From: Thiomicrospira cyclica ALM1
Lineage (GTDB): Bacteria; Pseudomonadota; Gammaproteobacteria; Thiomicrospirales; Thiomicrospiraceae
Length of the DNA: 64,000 nt
Direction: 5' to 3'
NCBI RefSeq assembly: GCF_000214825.1
Contig: NC_015581.1
Coordinates: 1,054,001 to 1,118,000 of the forward strand
Positions within the stretch are counted from its first letter, which is position 1; each line of letters starts with the position of its first letter. Under the pieces are notes generated by a model. It did no database searches and was not told the origin of the DNA. It was given only the letters and a program-made list of their open reading frames with translations. Positions 61,577 to 64,000 of the stretch are shown here, one piece after another. The translations under genes and the position numbers were made by a program.

Positions 61577-62320
61577 TTAAGCGGTTGCTTCCGCTTCTTC
61601 TGGTGCTTCAACGAACTCGTCTGCCGCACCGGTGGTGATGGTGGCTTTCGCTTCTAATACCGCATCCGCCATAGACTCTAAGTACAATTTGATCGCACGG
61701 ATCGCATCATCGTTACCTGGAATCACATAATCAACACCGTCTGGGTTGTTATTGGTATCGACCACACCAATAACCGGAATACCAAGCTTTTTAGCTTCTA
61801 GAATCGCGATGTCTTCGTTACCAGTGTCGATGACAAAAATAGCATCTGGCATTGCGCGCATATCTTTAATACCGCCTAAAGATAGTTCTAGCTTTTCCAT
61901 TTCACGGGTTAGGGTTAATACTTCACGCTTGGTGATTTTTTCAAACGTACCATCTTGCTCCATAGATTCTAGCTCTTTCAAACGCTTGATAGACTGCTTG
62001 ATGGTTTTGAAGTTGGTTAACATACCACCTAACCAGCGGTGGTTAACATAAGGCATACCACAACGATTGGCTTCTTGTGCAACCACTTCACGCGCGGCAC
62101 GCTTAGTACCGACAAATAGGATTTTGCCTTTGTTAGCGACAACTGAACCTGCAAAGTTCAACGCATCGTTGAACATAGGTAGGGTTTTTTCTAAGTTGAC
62201 GATATGAATTTTGTTGCGTGCGCCAAAGATGTATTGACCCATTTTTGGGTTCCAGTAGCGAGTTTGGTGTCCGAAGTGACAACCGGCTTCTAACATTTGA
62301 CGCATAGTAACTTTTGCCAT
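61577..62320 (-). CDS. rpsB: 30S ribosomal protein S2
   Basis: Protein of 247 residues from the ATG at about 62320, where [20 protein letters not shown] gives the conserved S2 start. A longer in-frame extension to 62359 is not needed. [14 protein letters not shown] and [20 protein letters not shown] are typical. The acidic C-terminal tail ([12 protein letters not shown]) is normal in gammaproteobacteria. Confidence 0.97.
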   Translation of the reverse strand: MAKVTMRQMLEAGCHFGHQTRYWNPKMGQYIFGARNKIHIVNLEKTLPMFNDALNFAGSVVANKGKILFVGTKRAAREVVAQEANRCGMPYVNHRWLGGMLTNFKTIKQSIKRLKELESMEQDGTFEKITKREVLTLTREMEKLELSLGGIKDMRAMPDAIFVIDTGNEDIAILEAKKLGIPVIGVVDTNNNPDGVDYVIPGNDDAIRAIKLYLESMADAVLEAKATITTGAADEFVEAPEEAEATA

Positions 62321-62567
62321 GATTTTCTCCAATGTGGGGTTAGGCCTCCGCGCTTCCATCTTATCCGAACTGTTGCCTTGACCAAGTCAAACCACCAGCA
62401 CCCCGAATAAGGTTACAAAACGCGTGTGTTTTTAAAATAAAGATTACGCTTAAAAAGCGCGGCGCATTTATACCACATGCTCGCATTTTAGGCAAGGAAT
62501 CTGCTAGACTTGGCTCATAATTTAATTTTATGTTTGCCATTTCGCGCCCACAGAAGAAAGATGAGTT
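62321..62567. promoter_or_regulatory. Divergent promoter region of rpsB and map
   Basis: The two genes are read in opposite directions from this 247-bp interval, so both promoters must lie in it. It contains AT-rich stretches (TTTTTAAAATAAAGATTACG near 62429-62448; TAATTTAATTTTATG before map) but no -35/-10 pair or operator that I can assign with confidence. The inverted S2 leader could also carry translational autoregulation, as known for rpsB. Confidence 0.4.
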
Positions 62568-63350
62568 ATGTCGATTATATTAAAAAACGCTGAACAACAA
62601 GCCAAAATGCGCACGGCCGGCCGCTTAGCCGCTGAGGTTTTAGAATATCTTACGCCCCATGTTACGGTTGGCGTAACCACCGAAGCCTTAAACCAACTGG
62701 CCCACGATTATATGACTGAAGTACAAGGCACCATTCCAGCAACCTTGGGCTATCATGGTTATCCTAAATCGATTTGCACCTCGCTAAATCATGTGGTTTG
62801 CCATGGTATTCCGAATGACAAGAAACTTAAAAAAGGTGACATTATAAATATTGATGTGACTGTCATTAAAGACGGTTTTCATGGTGACACCAGTCAGATG
62901 TTTATTATGGATGATGCGAAACCCTTCGCACATCGGATTTGCAAAGTGGCTTATGAATGTTTGTGGAAAGGCATTGATGAAACCAAACCGGGGCAATCCT
63001 TATATGATGTGGCCAAAGCTATTGAAACCCATGCGCACGACCATCATTGTTCCGTGGTACGCGACTATTGCGGGCATGGTATTGGTCAGGAGTTTCATGA
63101 ATCACCGCAAGTATTGCATTACGCCGCCGAGGAACTAAAAGACATTATTTTGAAACCCGGCATGACCTTTACCATTGAACCGATGATTAATTTAGGCAAA
63201 CACGAGGTTAAACTTTTAGGTGACAATTGGACGGTGATTACCAAGGATCGTAAATTGTCGGCGCAATGGGAGCATACGCTCTTAGTCACCAACGATGGTG
63301 TAGATGTGCTGACCCTACGCAGTGATGAACAGCGACCCGTTTTTAACTAA
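62568..63350 (+). CDS. map: Methionine aminopeptidase, type I
   Basis: Protein of 260 residues (E. coli 264) with the pita-bread fold. Metal ligands are recognisable in GDIINIDVTVIKDGFHGDTS (two Asp), YCGHGIGQEFHE (His), TIEPMINLG (Glu) and SAQWEHTLLV (Glu). It removes initiator methionine from new proteins. It lies upstream of glnD with 15 nt between. Confidence 0.96.
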   Translation: MSIILKNAEQQAKMRTAGRLAAEVLEYLTPHVTVGVTTEALNQLAHDYMTEVQGTIPATLGYHGYPKSICTSLNHVVCHGIPNDKKLKKGDIINIDVTVIKDGFHGDTSQMFIMDDAKPFAHRICKVAYECLWKGIDETKPGQSLYDVAKAIETHAHDHHCSVVRDYCGHGIGQEFHESPQVLHYAAEELKDIILKPGMTFTIEPMINLGKHEVKLLGDNWTVITKDRKLSAQWEHTLLVTNDGVDVLTLRSDEQRPVFN

Positions 63351-63365
63351 CAAAGGGCTTTACTC

Positions 63366-64000
63366 ATGACCGCCAACCCGCCCACTAATTTTATGCAAGC
63401 GCTGAAAGACCCACTGCAGGCGGCAAAAGTGGGTCGCGCCATGTTACAACAGTTTAACGACACCCAGTTTGATCGCTTTGATCAGGGTCAACCTGTCTCC
63501 GCACTCATTCACGAACGTGCGACATTTATCGATCAAATTCTAAAAAAAATCTGGCACCATTATTTTAAAAACACTAGCTTTACCTTAGTTGCTGTTGGCG
63601 GCTATGGTCGTGGTGAACTTCACCCCTATTCGGATGTTGATATTCTTATTGTTCGCCCTCCTTTACCCCAAGCAAAGGCCGACCTTGACGCCGAAAACAC
63701 CCGACTGAGTGACTTTATCCGCTTTTTATGGGATTTAGGGCTTGAGGTGGGCCATGCTATTCGCACGATAGATGAGTGCATCGAAGCTGGCCAAGAAGAT
63801 ATCAGCACCGCAACCAATTTATTAGAAGCCCGATGGATTACCGGCAACTATCCATTATTTGAACAACTGCAAAATGTTTGGTGGGAAGATAATTTTTGGC
63901 CAAGCCAGGCTTTTTACCAGGCCAAAATTGATGAACAAACTGCGCGGCACCGCCGCTTTAACGATACCGTCTATCAACTCGAACCGAATCTGAAAGAGAG
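63366..64000 (+). CDS. glnD: [Protein-PII] uridylyltransferase GlnD, 5' part
   Basis: Reading frame from ATG 63366 open to the window end (about 211 codons). VAVGGYGRGELHPYSDVDIL is the GlnD nucleotidyltransferase G-G-x(n)-DxD site, and WDLGLEVGHAIRTIDECIEA follows. The HD and ACT domains expected at ~500-900 are beyond the window. GlnD senses glutamine and uridylylates PII. Confidence 0.94.
   Translation, partial: MTANPPTNFMQALKDPLQAAKVGRAMLQQFNDTQFDRFDQGQPVSALIHERATFIDQILKKIWHHYFKNTSFTLVAVGGYGRGELHPYSDVDILIVRPPLPQAKADLDAENTRLSDFIRFLWDLGLEVGHAIRTIDECIEAGQEDISTATNLLEARWITGNYPLFEQLQNVWWEDNFWPSQAFYQAKIDEQTARHRRFNDTVYQLEPNLKE

Overview
The window looks like chromosome of a gammaproteobacterium. 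The gene order rpsB-tsf-pyrH-frr-uppS-cdsA-rseP-bamA-skp-lpxD-fabZ-lpxA-lpxB-rnhB, with LPS heptose genes, msbA and a lauroyl-type acyltransferase, is typical of Gram-negative gammaproteobacteria. A sulfur-oxidiser-like lineage (Thiomicrospira/Hydrogenovibrio type) is my guess from general protein flavour, not proof. Almost everything from 1 to 39.6 kb and from 43.1 to 62.3 kb is on the minus strand.

Layout. (1) 1-1966: a vapBC pair cut by the window edge, then galE embedded in a cluster of short palindromic repeats, one pair of which lies in frame inside galE. (2) 1968-4933: a polyprenyl-phosphate sugar transferase, a TagD-like cytidylyltransferase and a second galE. (3) 5021-7961: an array of three PIN-toxin/antitoxin modules alternating with 3'-end fragments of a HAD phosphatase gene, plus an IS3-family transposase tail. 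Two of the three toxins are broken. (4) 7962-39604: a surface-polysaccharide and LPS region. It holds a possible CMP-activated keto-acid sugar module (HAD phosphatase, kinase, CMP-sugar synthetase, two aldolases, a GDPD-TPR-GT29-like fusion). Next comes a teichoic-acid-like CDP-glycerol module (a 1255-residue TPR/TagF/GT4 protein, TagD, three further TagF-like proteins, two LicD-like proteins). Then come two ParB/Srx-like proteins, an O-antigen ligase, glycosyltransferases including a GT52-like pair, heptosyltransferases, a zeta-toxin module, hldD and a sugar/lipid kinase. (5) 39677-43066, plus strand: phosphatase, msbA, lauroyl-type acyltransferase. (6) 43079-48654: comEA-like, rbgA-like, an unknown secreted protein, usp, tsaB, a dinG/yoaA helicase. 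(7) 48813-62320: a type-B rpmJ, then the envelope-biogenesis and translation cluster. (8) 62568-64000, plus strand: map and the start of glnD.

How it fits together. The left two thirds build and modify surface glycans. UDP-sugar epimerases, CMP- and CDP-activating enzymes and matching transferases suggest a phosphate-containing (glycerol/ribitol phosphate-like) polymer decorated with an acidic keto-sugar. LPS core/lipid A genes and the Bam/Lpx cluster follow. Several minus-strand genes overlap by 4 nt (ATGA or, repeatedly, TTGA), implying translational coupling.

Most unusual features: a highly iterated palindrome with core CAGGCCTG (28 copies by eye, 11 as the 12-mer ACCAGGCCTGGT) spread mainly through coding sequence; its coincidence with recombination junctions in the toxin/HAD array; the in-frame palindromic insertion in galE; and the multidomain glycan enzymes. 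No tRNA, rRNA or CRISPR array was seen.
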